A stretch of DNA of 64,000 bases, taken from positions 682,001 through 746,000 of the forward strand of contig JAZGUH010000141.1 in the NCBI GenBank assembly GCA_037893225.1, in the 5' to 3' direction. Position numbers and translations under genes: made by a program. The DNA comes from Hippasteria phrygiana (lineage: Eukaryota; Echinodermata; Asteroidea; Valvatida; Goniasteridae). Below the pieces are notes generated by a model. It searched no databases and was not told where the DNA came from. It worked only from the letters and a program-made list of their open reading frames with translations. This document shows, in pieces, positions 9,916 through 20,626 of this stretch. Within the stretch, counting starts at the first letter, position 1. Every line of letters begins with the position of its first letter.

Positions 9916-11360
9916 CACTCACAACATGTTAATATCAACTTAACCTATCAAACTGCTACGAATGTCTCAGCCTAGTCCTGAAAATGCCGGTTCTTATTCT
10001 CAACAAAGTAAACTCTGGCCTTAAAGCATAACCTAAATTGATCCAACCTTACAAAATGTTCCAAATCACCGAACCAACTGCTGGATGTTAATTGAAACTT
10101 GATGATCGTTTGTGCCGAAATTAATGCGATGTTATGCGGGAAAAAATACCGGGCTGCACCTCCCAAATCCACCTGACAGATCTTGTTCGCCAATTAAACA
10201 AGACCCAAGGCTAATTACTTTACGATTTATTTGTCCATTTTGAACAGCGGAGTTAACCTTCTTTCGGACAGTGAACTCAAGTCAGACAAGGTATCGCCTT
10301 CTCGCAAGCAGAGATCCCCGGTCTGCTGTGCATCGTCCCACGGACGTTCACCCCAGGAGCTTGGGCGGGCATGCAGTTAGCGAGGGAAGAATACCAAGTA
10401 TTAAATGATTTGTAAATTGTCAAAGCACTCCCTCGCCCGGGCCGCACACGGCGCCACCCAGCGCGCTGACACAAAATACACGGGGATAATATTGTTTTCT
10501 TTTGATTATGATATGGATGTTACAACACCAACCAAGCCGCCGGGAAGCAAGTTCGCTGGGAATGTTTCCCGTCAAGGCGAGTCGCACGGAATACCCCTCC
10601 TTCTTTCTTACTCGCTGCGCCCGTGGCAAGCAGCGAGCACCTGTCGTAGTGCCCCTAAAATTTACCGTAATTGCTCTTAGGTATTCCCCCGTGTTTCGGA
10701 GTGCGTTACCCCCAACGCCGGCCTGGAGGGTCCGGTGTGACAAGCAGGGATGGTGAGGACACGGTACATGTAGATTATCCTTGATGATGAAGAGAGGGTA
10801 AAATGATCACAATTTGCATTAGACACATCTTCCTTCCCTCCCATGTCGTCTGTTCATCCAATACTCCCAAAGAAATATCACCGATGAACAAAAAACACTT
10901 GAATTGATCGATCTCCTGTTACGATACGATCCCATCTGCCCTCACCAAGTCGATTTACACCGGATTTTGATTGGAAATTATCGCTGACATTTTTGCCTTG
11001 AATAGCCCTGGTTGCCAGGAGAGAGTACCGGTAACTTGCGACTTTCGAGGAAAACCAAATAGAAACTGACACAAAAATCCAAGCAACAAAATCTGTTATC
11101 TTAAAACTCGTAATTAGAAACTGTGCCTTTATCGCTATTTCAAAATCAAATTTCTGAACTCAAGACGGACAAAATAGAAGAGAGACCTTTGCTCTTTCAT
11201 GACGTAGTGTATTGGCATATATGCTCAGTGCTCGTGCTTTCCGACACTATGAACATCTAACAAAAGAAAAACGGCGCGCTAACAATGAACATCCATTGTT
11301 ACTTGGCACTAAATCCATTGTTACTTGTTCACAGTGCGAGAGCCTGTAGGAAAAACAATT
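9916..11360. other. Non-coding stretch
   Basis: No gene recognised. A more GC-rich block at 10270-10760 has overlapping frames on both strands but no splice-flanked, protein-like segment. TACCGGTA lies at 11026-11033. Confidence 0.35.
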
Positions 11361-11420
11361 AACAGGCTTACTCGGGCGGGACTTGAACCCATGACCTCCT
11401 GCTTACTAGTGCAGACGTCA
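11361..11420 (-). mobile_element. tRNA-derived SINE fragment
   Basis: On the minus strand, CTGCACTAGTAAGCAGGAGG followed by a B box GGTTCAAGTCC and CGCCCGAGTAAG matches the SINE head at 36174-36246. The A-box part is decayed. Confidence 0.65.
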
Positions 11421-11854
11421 AGACGGACGTTGTTATCTTCTAAACTGTGAAAGACTCTCCAAAGTGCACGGGTGTATGTATCTCTTTTCTGGATCAAATG
11501 TCACTTTGGCTCTCAACAGGACACCCAAATGGTGTCATTCACAACTAAATTGTCATCGTTACTATCTTTATAGAATTCACGCAACGCATACCACCACATA
11601 CCGTAAGTTAACCTTTTCATTCGGAAAGGTTAACGTTTCAAAGCCAACGTTTTTGTCAAATTCGCCTCTCCCGAAATTTATCTGAGCTGACATATTCCGT
11701 TCATATAGATTGCTATAGTACCAAGTCTGCTCTGCTCACATTCTGTCTTCGAGATGCAACTATACGAGGGTCGGCTGAAAAGTTCGTATACTTTAAAAAA
11801 CGAATTTGTTGAAAACAATATGGTTGGATTGGTATAGATAGGCCTATAGGCCTA

Positions 11855-11917
11855 TGTCCAACCAATCCAATTGGTTGGACACCCTATGTGTCCAACCAGT
11901 CCAATTGGTTGGACACA
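11855..11917. repeat. Two tandem near-palindromes inside the mariner
   Basis: TGTCCAACCA(A/G)TCCAATTGG followed by TTGGACAC occurs twice in a row. Each copy can fold on itself. A degenerate tail of AACCAAT/ATTGGTT motifs continues to about 11950. Just upstream are two adjacent TAGGCCTA copies (11839-11854). Confidence 0.7.
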
Positions 11918-12002
11918 TATCAACCAATAATTGGTTGTTTTAACCAATATATTAGTTATTTCAACTATTTAATGCATTTATTTCAACCCTTTTAATAACT
12001 AA

Positions 12003-12416
12003 TTGCATGCTGTTGGAATCTCCCGTGAGAGAGTTGAGAACATTCGGAGTACAGAACTGGGAATGTCAAAGGTTTCTGCTCCGTGGGTGCCACGGCTTCT
12101 GACCCCTGATCAAAAGCGCACCAGGCCGGTCATGTCAATGGTAACTTGGAGTGTTTTGAAGCAGATCCAGCTAATTTCATTGAACGTTTCCTAACCCAGG
12201 ATGAGTGCTGGGCCCATCACTTTGAGCCAGAGACAAAGAGGCAATCCGTGCAGTGTAAACACACGTCCTCTACCCCTCCAAAAGAAGGCCAACATCGTTT
12301 CGATGCCAAATTGTGTCAATTTTTACGAAGTCGTCTACGAACCACCAAATACGGCCTTACCTGGAAACAAACAATGCAATATAGTTGTCAAAAGGGTTGA
12401 AATAAATGCATGCTAA
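12003..12416 (+). pseudogene. Mariner transposase remnant
   Basis: Tc1/mariner transposases cut and paste DNA at TA sites. Translation gives mariner-like blocks in different frames: GISRERVENI..ELGMSKVSA..VPRLLTPDQKR (12003 frame), then FIERFLTQDECWAHHFEPET (12146 frame), then a C-terminal block in the third frame. The last includes NFYEVVYEPP and a stop near 12416. The Asp in TQDECW is at the position of the catalytic aspartate of the TGDE-type motif. At least two frameshifts and large deletions are present, so it cannot encode active enzyme. Confidence 0.85.
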
Positions 12417-12479
12417 GTTTCATTGATCTGGCATTACTCCTTCAGAGTCAACCTACGAACTTTTCAGCCGACCCTCGTA

Positions 12480-14559
12480 CTTTATATTATACATCATCAG
12501 TGCATGCGCTTTTCATCCAAGGGTAAAATCATCACAGCGCAATCTCATCACGCAGCAACCCTGATGACGAGTCATGCTTTTGCTGACAACTGCTGCCCGG
12601 CCTATTTGAAAAAAAAAACCCAGATGTGTCTTGACCAAATTCTGAGTAAATTTACTTTGGAAATTCCAACACTTACAAGTTTGTGATTTTAACGAAAAAG
12701 AGTTTTAAAAATATACCGGTATAGCCTACACCACCTAGAACTGGAGATATAGTTTGCCTACAGAAGGTACTATATCACAGGACTTTCCCAAATAATTGTG
12801 TCTTAAAAATTGGAGAAACATCTATGTAAGGAGAACAAGGATAAAAGTGACGAGGTTAGCAAATCTGTTGTATTGTGAGTGATATGGCGGACGGTGCATA
12901 GCTTCAACTTGAACAGTCGATGCGCTATCCAGTTTACATATCAGAGATTATAGTGTCACACGTAAATGCTGAAACGTTGACTTAAAAGCTCTGCGTGGTC
13001 TCAGTTCAAGAAGATATGTACAATGCATAAAGCCATCTTGACATAATTAAACCTATACGGAGTTTTGAGAAGGTTACGTGTGATAAGACACCAGTGGCAT
13101 AGTTGATCCAAGATGCCAACCACAAAGTTGAAATCCCAACTTTAATTTTGTCGAGTCCAGACTCTCTCATTGGCCATCACCGTTCTACTTTATGTCTGAT
13201 TCTGTCTCCCACTCCTCCCACTCGTGCATTGTTCCTCTCCACCGTCACCTGGAACTCTCCAGGGGCCTTAAACTATCAAAGCTGAACACAACAACTCCAC
13301 CAATAGACGTCATTCGCGAACTTTTGCGTAATTTCAACAGGTTATGATAGCAACTGTCGCATAATAGACAACCTGTTGATATTTGGACGACTGTAACGAG
13401 AGACTACACAAGGAAAATGTCAACAGAACTGCGCACAAGACGAGCCGACCTTTGGAGAGAGTTCACAACCTCACGAACACCTTTTTTTTCCCGAAGTTGG
13501 CCCGATATATCAATCGATCATCCGAGAATAGTGATTTGCGTCTTTCTGCCCGATTCTTCAAAATGTCACCCGCTGAACACTTCGCCAATAAAATGTAATT
13601 TCAATGGGGAGAATATTCCCCGCTGTGGGTCTGAATGACGCCTTTGAATTGATTCAATGCAGACGGTCTAAAATTAGGCTTGGCGGTGGTGTTGTTTCTG
13701 GCATTCGATGGAAGGTTTTAATCCGTTCATAATGACAGGAACGAAGATGTAACATTTACGGGGAACAATCGTGGCGACACTCGAGCCGAGCGCTCGCCGT
13801 GCATCCGTGCGGTGTTTCAGAAGCTCAAGCCCGGATTCCGACACTGGATCTCTGCTGACATTTACCGCCGCTTTTCACACCGTAGTTCTGCCATCCCCTT
13901 GAAGAATAGAGTGACACTGCAGGCTTAGAACCACGGGAATCATCGCTATGCCGCGGTCTTATTGTTCCATTGAACTGCGAAAGTCAAGTCAAAAATAACA
14001 ACACAAAGCACATAAAGTCTCGAACCTCAAGATATGCGGTCAGGCGTTCAAAATCCTCGGAGGCAACGCTTTGTTGATGGATACGGTGTTTTCTATCTAT
14101 TACAGGGGCATCTTCGTTGCCAAGATGCTTAAAGGTCATAAGGTTACAAACGATTTTTCAGATTGTTCTCCCTTATTCAGAGGCATGGCGCTTTGAATAG
14201 GGAAGAACATTCTGTAAAATTCGACACCAGTCGTCACAAAATGACATGTCCAAGTTGTATGATATGACTGTCGAGTCAGCAACTCAACTAGACTCAGAAT
14301 TGAGTACCGGCAGCAGTTTTTGGTAATTCGACTCGAACCACAAAATCCATTGACTCAACAACTAGCTCTAGACTCTATATACAATGTAGCTTGTATGCAG
14401 ACAAAGACATGTGTCAATCAAAGGTAACATTTTGAGAAAGAACGAAGGAACTTGACATGGATTTTCTCTGATTGAAAGAACCGCAATCAGAATTGGAATA
14501 ATTTCGGTTCGTTTTATGAGCGCAATGGCCCATGTAGTACAAACGGGGCCACACGAGCT
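12480..14559. other. Non-coding stretch
   Basis: No supported gene. TACCGGTA at 12714-12721. Small inverted pair CAACAGGTT/AACCTGTTG near 13337 and 13371. A degenerate GACTC/GAGTC-rich segment at about 14270-14380 resembles those at 45.7 and 57.0 kb. Confidence 0.4.
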
Positions 14560-14650
14560 TAGAAGCTATAATAATAATAAGAAGAAGAATAATAAGAATA
14601 ATAAGAATAATAAGAATAATAAGAATAATTAGAATAATAATCATCATTAC
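14560..14650 (+). repeat. (AAT/AAG)n compound microsatellite
   Basis: Units of AATAATAAG are repeated about six times. The minus frame of repeated Ile/Leu at 14414-14647 is an artefact of it. Confidence 0.9.
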
Positions 14651-14651
14651 T

Positions 14652-14812
14652 GCTATAATAGGGCGACTTTGCCTATAATAACTTCAAATGGGCGACAGTG
14701 GTGTCGCCCTATTATAGCATTTTCCCCACGTGCCTAACTAAGAAATACTCCAAAGGGGCGACTTTCACATTGGGGCGACACAAATTTGTCGCCCTAACTG
14801 AGCAGGTCGCCC
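14652..14812. repeat. Cluster of GGGCGAC heptamers in both orientations
   Basis: GCTATAATAGGGCGAC (14652-14667) has a perfect inverted partner at 14703-14718. Further GGGCGAC or GTCGCCC copies start at 14690, 14756, 14773, 14788 and 14806, giving nested small hairpins. Confidence 0.7.
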
Positions 14813-14879
14813 AAACCGACTGTTAAGTAGTAATTTGTGTCACCCCAACATAGCATTAGTAATTTTAATTCTAATAATT

Positions 14880-15430
14880 ATACAGGTTCTTATATAGCGC
14901 TTTTAGCAAGATCAAAGCGCTTTACAGTTATTATTACCCCTGGTCATCGGGCCCATTAATCATTCCTGAATCCTTCTCAGCTATATCCTTCTCTATTCGT
15001 GGAAGTGCTGTGGCCTAGTGGTTTGGTACATTGCATTCAAGGTCTGTGGGTAATTCTGCAAGTTGTGGGTTCGAGCCCAGTCCTGGGCTATAGCACTTCT
15101 ACGCTTAATATGGGTAGAGGCATTATTAATGTCTTGCAGTGGACGAGTTACCCATCCCGACCCTATTCATACTGTGAAGAGATTAGCTGGTCTTGTTTCA
15201 GTGTGAGGGGCTGGTTCTTCCACATAATCCTCTGTAGCTCACACCTCGCGTGCCCAAGGGGCTTGTGATGGGCGATTTGCATAAAAAAAGAAAAATATAT
15301 ATATAAATACAGCCCCGGCTGCTATTTTAAGCGCACACGGGCTAATCAAACACATAACCATCACTGCCCTCACAGGTACCCGTATACTCCTGGGTGGAGA
15401 GAAGCAACTTGTGACAAAGTGCCTTACACA
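14880..15430 (+). repeat. Dispersed repeat interrupted by a SINE
   Basis: The left part (AAAGCGCTTTACAG, CTGGTCATCGGGCCCATTAATCATTC, CCTTCTCAGCT) and the right part (TACAGCCCCGGCTGC, GCTAATCAAACACATAACCATCACT) are contiguous in the related copy at 38400-38560. Here they are separated by the 15.0-kb SINE. Confidence 0.7.
14999..15305 (+). mobile_element. tRNA-derived SINE, nested
   Basis: Consensus Pol III boxes: A box TGGCCTAGTGG (15011-15021) and B box GGTTCGAGCCC (15068-15078). A roughly 200-bp body and an A/TA-rich tail (about 15280-15305) follow. It is nested in the repeat above. The start is approximate because target-site duplications are unclear. Confidence 0.8.
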
Positions 15431-15439
15431 AGCACCATG

Positions 15440-15600
15440 ATGCAGCATTGGCAGACAAGTTGCAGATAGTGTTCCGCATACTTTGAGTGATTCAACATGT
15501 GCATGAAATATGGCCCCCAACAAACCTGTGAAAGTTTGAGCTCAATCCGCTATCCAAGTCACGAGATAATAGTGAAAAACCGGTGTGCTTTTTTAAACCA
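15440..15600 (+). repeat. Dispersed repeat family R
   Basis: TGCATGAAATATGGCCCCCA, then CAAACCTGTGAAAGTTTG and a diverged continuation, match the reverse complement of about 38950-39040. Confidence 0.6.
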
Positions 15601-16754
15601 TGACTTGGTGCATGTTCATATGGGCTGATTTCGATTCATGAAATCGACATATGCCACGACGTAGTAACGTTTTGGGATGTCTGCAGATACAATTTTCTCG
15701 AAGATGACAGCATTTTAGATTGAAATATTTCTCAGGATTGGTATTTGGATCATCTTTATAAAAAGTGATCCTGAGCTTTCAGATTGAAAGTAATCAATGT
15801 TGACGTATCATACCTTTAACATGCATGAAACTTTTATGCTTGAAATTGATGTACTTTTGAAGCTGATGGACTTTTGATTTAGGCCTAACTCGACTTTATC
15901 TTAAAATTACACATTCGCCAAGTCAATGGCGCTGCTGGAACTTAACTTATCTTAGCTACTCCTATTTCGATTTTTTGTATAGAAAAAAACCATGGGCCTT
16001 TAGAATGTCTAGGCCCTAATCGTTTTCCAGGCAAGCCAAAATGACCATCCGGATAAAACGATGAGCGATAATGACGCACTTTTGGCCAAAATTGCGCGCG
16101 AAGGCGTGGCGAATTGTTTTTGAAGTTTAGAGGTTGGGAAGTTTCTTTTTCAATACGAAAGTTAAAGGCTGTCGAAAAGTTACACAACAAATTCTTAACA
16201 ATTCATAAAATCATAACATTTCTTAATATTAAACATTGTATGTAAAGTATGCTATCTGAAGTTATGAATTCTGCGTGTGCATGGTTTGTGTGCAATATCA
16301 CCCCATCAATCAAGCATTTGAAATATTAAATTTTGGCAACATGCAATTGTGTGACGATGTTATGCTGAACGAAAAGCTCCATTTGTGTGTTACATGGAAT
16401 GTAAATACACGTTATTACAAAATGTCAGCAGCGTGGATAATACGAAACACCACTTTTGATGGAGTATCATCACGAATCTAAAACACGTGATGTGCCAGTC
16501 TTATTACTCGTTAATTTATTATGATTTCTCTAGCCGGTACAAAGGGGGTGCCAACGAGGCTGGAGTTGGCACGCCGATGGGTCGAAAAAGACCAAGGGCC
16601 GGTGGAGTTCTGATAAGAGAATTGCCGGTTCGTGTGGGTCAGCCGGGCGCGAAGGGAAGATAAGAGAGTGGCCATACCGCCAAGAGGTGCTGAGTGGCAG
16701 GCGAGGTTTGCCGAGTTGCATTCTCCATGCCCCACGGCAGCTGGATGAAACCGC
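15601..16754. other. Non-coding stretch
   Basis: No gene recognised. TAGGCCTA at 15880-15887. Confidence 0.4.
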
Positions 16755-16975
16755 CAAGAGCTGCTTAGCAGAAAAATCTGCTTAGCAAACAAAAATCTGC
16801 TTAGCACAAAAAGTCTTGCTTACGACGAAAACTACAGCTATACGCAACTAATACAATCACACGAAAATGTGGTTGACTATTCTATTTTTACCAAGGCAGA
16901 CTTTTCATGCTCAGCAAATTGTGAGTGTTTAGCAAATCCGTGAAATTGGCCCCAGCTCCCTGAACCAAAAAAAAG
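16755..16975 (-). repeat. CTGCTTAGCA-type dispersed repeat
   Basis: Repeated CTGCTTAGCA motifs and a terminal GAAATTGGCCCC. In reverse complement this end corresponds to the start of the copy at 40824-41085. A third copy lies at 57225-57425. Confidence 0.6.
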
Positions 16976-18003
16976 AGGGCTCAGCATTAGGCCTATCACC
17001 GATAAACTGGTAATAACCGGTAATTGGTTCTCAGCGTGTTAATCACTATTTTAATGTTGTTGAGATAATAGCCTGTTAAGCAGATTTTAATTGGAAGGCT
17101 TTTCGTTTTGATAAGTGGATTGTGTTATCGATAGGTAGCGGTTTGGGGGTCTGCTTCATGCTGCGTATGGTGACATTGGGCTAGTAATCTGCCACCTATA
17201 TCACACAAACCGGAGACTATAGGCGTTAATCTCGCCGTGGAAAATGATAAGGGGGGCGCAGGTAATTCCGTGTTGTCAGAGTCAGATAATACCTTGTCAG
17301 GAGCTAGTGCATTTGACCTCCCACTGAAAAAAGAGAGAACAAAATGATTGGCAGCTCGTCACCGGCTGCATGAGCAAACACGACGAGAGGTACTTATCGC
17401 AGCCGGGGATTCCGTTATCGAACCGGGCCCGGCTGATGAACACAAGTACCAAGATGTGGCTGGCAGGCCGCGGGGGTTGCGGCGATTAGGGCCCCCGTAA
17501 CAATCGGAGTCCAGCCCCGCTCGATGGTCTCGTTATCTCGGTGTCCTCACAACACGAGCTCCGCATCTCCTGCGCACAATACATGGAAACCACTCACTGC
17601 CTGAGATTATGATGGACGGTGTTAATAATCGGCTGGGGTTCGTGTCGGCTCTTGGCTACAGGTCTACACGAACTTGCCCCTTCGTTGGTAAATTGACTAC
17701 CTCGTGCTCGACACATGTTTTCATGTAATGATGCTGGCTTAACTACATTACACCATGCGTGCAGACATGTCAAGACTCCAGCATGGCTTCTGGAATTAAA
17801 ACAATTTCCCCCTATATAGGTTGACACTATCGCCGAAAACCCACAGCCAACTACTTTAATATCAGAATTCACAGTCAAATTGAAAGGTAAATTTAATACT
17901 ATAGTTGATAACTGCAGAAATGATGCAGAAACGGATTAAGATTGAACACACTGATCATGACTTTTGTGTGCGACACGCGGGTGAAGCTTGAATAGAAAAG
18001 ACC
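16976..18003. other. Unique, more GC-rich stretch
   Basis: 17200-17590 is unique, CpG-containing sequence without repeats or an open splice-flanked frame. It could be regulatory. I see no decisive motif. Confidence 0.3.
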
Positions 18004-18419
18004 AAATGTAGTATAGGCCTACAACATTTGCTTTTGCAAATGGGTTTGGGTGTTAGTATTTTACAGAAAATACTGTAACACTGACCTGTTTAAAGTTCTG
18101 TGTGCATGTATGCTGGGGGAAAAAAGAAGAAAAAAAGCTATTCTTGTAGTCTGGTTCCCTGACCCTAAACGGAGCAATTTATAGACATCAGGTCTAGTTC
18201 CCTGACCTTATAATTATAAGGTCAGGGAACTAGACTATTTTCAAGGATGGTCGGCCGACCATCGCTGGAAATTGATACAAAATTCCACTTTTCTTGAAAA
18301 TGACAGCACATCATAATTCCACAGGATGCTTGAGACTGTTATTTACTTACAGTCAAGTTATGTATTTCACAATTCAGTAGTTTTGTTTTTTGATGATTGC
18401 AAATGTTGTTTCAGTTTAA
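18004..18419 (+). mobile_element. MITE family M1, copy B, with an extra 44-bp palindrome
   Basis: It shares the M1 landmarks. The central palindrome corresponds to TCGGCCGACCATCG. It also has a perfect 44-bp palindrome at 18192-18235 (half-site GTCTAGTTCCCTGACCTTATAA) that is absent from copies A and D. Its left end carries TAGGCCTA (18014-18021) where copy C has only TA. Confidence 0.8.
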
Positions 18420-19489
18420 AACATGCAGCAGAATGGAAACGCTAACACAAACGTTCAGAAACAACACACTTTATCAGATTAAACGTACCCTTGTTTCAAC
18501 ATTAGATTTAGAATCATGATTTTGGGGGAAATAAACCAAATGGCTGGTTTCCGTTTGATAAATATTTTTTATAGTTACTGGAATCATCATGCCACTAAGT
18601 ACACCCTCCGCCGTTAATGGAGATGTATTTGTGTGCACTGGTGCGTTGAAACCGCATTTCTTTTCCAAAAAATTGAAACTTCCCTTGCCTCAACTCTTTC
18701 TATATGGCTTCGCAAGAGCGTACGTAGGCCTATAGGGTTGCGACAGGACAATACTTCGGCACAAATATGTCTTTTCGTTACTTGTACAGTTGAGCATGTT
18801 GCTATTATTTACCAATGTCCACGTGTACCGATACGCAATCCGCCATGTTTGTGCCAGGTATTGGTACCCTCATGTCACAACTCTTTGTCTGTTTTGCCTG
18901 ACGCTGAAGAGCAGCGCCCTCATCGTTCATTTATTGCTGACAACAGGGCGCGCGCGAAACATGATTCGGAGGCGACTGGGTTGTTCTGCACGCACTTTAA
19001 GATGCACCAGTTTAATAGATGAAATTTACAGATAACGGGATCACACACAAATTCATTTTGACGGTAGCGTTCGGACACAACTGCAACAACCGATAAACCC
19101 ACACAATGTCTGTTAGATGAAAATTGACCAACAGAAAAACACATATCACACTCCTCCACCACAAAACGAAATCTTAATGAAAAAATCCTCTCCTTGACAA
19201 TGCCGCTGTGTATGCAAAGACAGCGATTTCAATCTGAGGGGAAAATGAAGTCATATATGCCCCGGCGCAGGAACAATATTGTTTTGACTTCTAAAAAGCC
19301 GGGCGGCCTTTTTTTTGCAGATATCGAATTAAGTCTGTTTGGGAATAGGTAATAAGCCGCCGCGCAGCGCGTGACAAAGTGAAGGCATGGGCATTATTGT
19401 TGCCTTGTCACAACGCGTCTTCTTTCTGCCCATCATGAGCAAACCGTACACATATCAAAGGCTACAAGGCAAAATATAAATTAAACAAT
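18420..19489. other. Non-coding stretch
   Basis: No supported gene. TAGGCCTA at 18725-18732. The sequence GTAATAAGC at 19349-19357 recurs in other GC-richer blocks. Confidence 0.35.
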
Positions 19490-20332
19490 GTTTAGCGTCA
19501 TGCCTTCTATTAAAAAAGGAAAGAGGGCACCCTTTTAACTTCTATTTTAGATCCTGCCAGGCAGTATATTCCAAGATGGACGCCCTCTATTTTTAAAGAT
19601 GGATTCCGCTGATTAAGGGCGCGCCAAACATCATTGGCAAATACCTAAGCTTGAAAACATTGGAAAAATAATTGTAACTCAAAGGCGAACACACTATAGC
19701 CTACACCAAAATAGGGGGTAACACATGACTTGTAGGTGATATTCCCGCCAAAGACGACCACTCCTAAAAGAGATGCTCAGGCCTACACCTTAACCTGCAA
19801 AGTATTCATTTTCCAAAAAGATCCCTTCACTCTGTGGCTAAATAGGGCCTATTCTCATTGTCAATCGATCCAAACTTCCCAGAATAAGCCCACAATCTTG
19901 AAGTGAGGTGGGACTCTGTATCTTTAAAATCCCTCAACTGCATGGGATCTCAAAACGCACTTGAGAAAAATATGTTCAGGGCGGGCAAAATGTGCATATG
20001 TCGACCGTACGTGCATACATGACAAGTGTGTACCGGCATTCGCGGACCTCCTATTGTCCCTCTTTTGTTTACACTTTTTCGGAAGGCCTCCCATATGTTT
20101 TGTACACGATTTTCAATCGTGGACGTTCGGTCAATCGTGGACCCTTTGTCTACGCCCCAACTCTTTTGTCCCTAGTCCACGATTGCCGGAATTTACATAC
20201 TCCTGGAGTACACACAATTGATTCGAAACACGTAACATATCAACTTCAGCATTTGGATTATTTTGGGGAAAATAGGCCCCCCCTCCTAAAAAAATGCAGC
20301 ATTCAAAAAGGAAGCGGGTGAGGACGCTAAAC
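19490..20332. mobile_element. GTTTAGCGTC-ended element carrying a nested MITE
   Basis: The 10-bp termini GTTTAGCGTC and GACGCTAAAC are inverted. Internal segments (AAAAGGAAAGAGGGC, CAAGATGGACGCCCT on the left; AAAAAATGCAGCATTCAAAA on the right) match the compact 257-bp relative at 54564-54820. The extra length includes the insertion at 20036-20186. Confidence 0.7.
20036..20186 (+). mobile_element. 14-bp-TIR MITE, oldest copy (nested)
   Basis: A diverged copy of 43709-43866 and 44072-44229. Decayed left TIR GCATTCGCGGACCT, right end AGTCCACGATTGC, and internal CACGATTTTCAATCGTGG. The plus frames that span it are artefacts of the repeat. Confidence 0.8.
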
Positions 20333-20520
20333 ATGTTTTTGTTTTTACATGGCCTAATGTAAGTCTGTTCTCCATCGGCAACTCCTCTGAGCACGAGCTT
20401 TGCGGGTGATTTTTTTCGTTTTGTTTTGTTTTTACACTTCTCTCTAGCTGGCCGGGAGGCTCATGCTATTTCAATCCAAAGAATAACTTAATCGCGGGGA
20501 ACTTTTTCTTTTTGTTTTGT
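20333..20520. other. Non-coding stretch
   Basis: T-rich sequence ending in a long pyrimidine tract just before 20521. Confidence 0.4.
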
Positions 20521-20626
20521 TCAGAGGCGTGTTCGTGACAGCATTGAGAACAGGAAACCGCGCGCGATATTCAAACCGATTCCCCCTCTTTCTCCGGATG
20601 AAAAGAGAGACGAGCGTGCGAGATAA
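20521..20626 (+). CDS. Weak candidate exon
   Basis: A strong acceptor-like tract (TTTTTCTTTTTGTTTTGTTCAG) ends at 20523. The next frame is open for about 34 codons, rich in Arg, Pro and charged residues (RRVRDSIENRKPRAIFKPIP), then stops. It resembles a short terminal exon. No family is recognised, and the pyrimidine tract could be chance. Confidence 0.15.

Larger units (their letters stand above)
11763..12479 (+). mobile_element. Deleted mariner element
   Basis: Perfect TIRs, each flanked by TA: the left end reads TACGAGGGTCGGCTGAAAAG and the right end is its reverse complement. The length (about 715 bp) is about half that of a complete mariner. The left half carries an AT-rich insertion with small palindromes. 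The right half carries broken transposase sequence. Confidence 0.92.
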
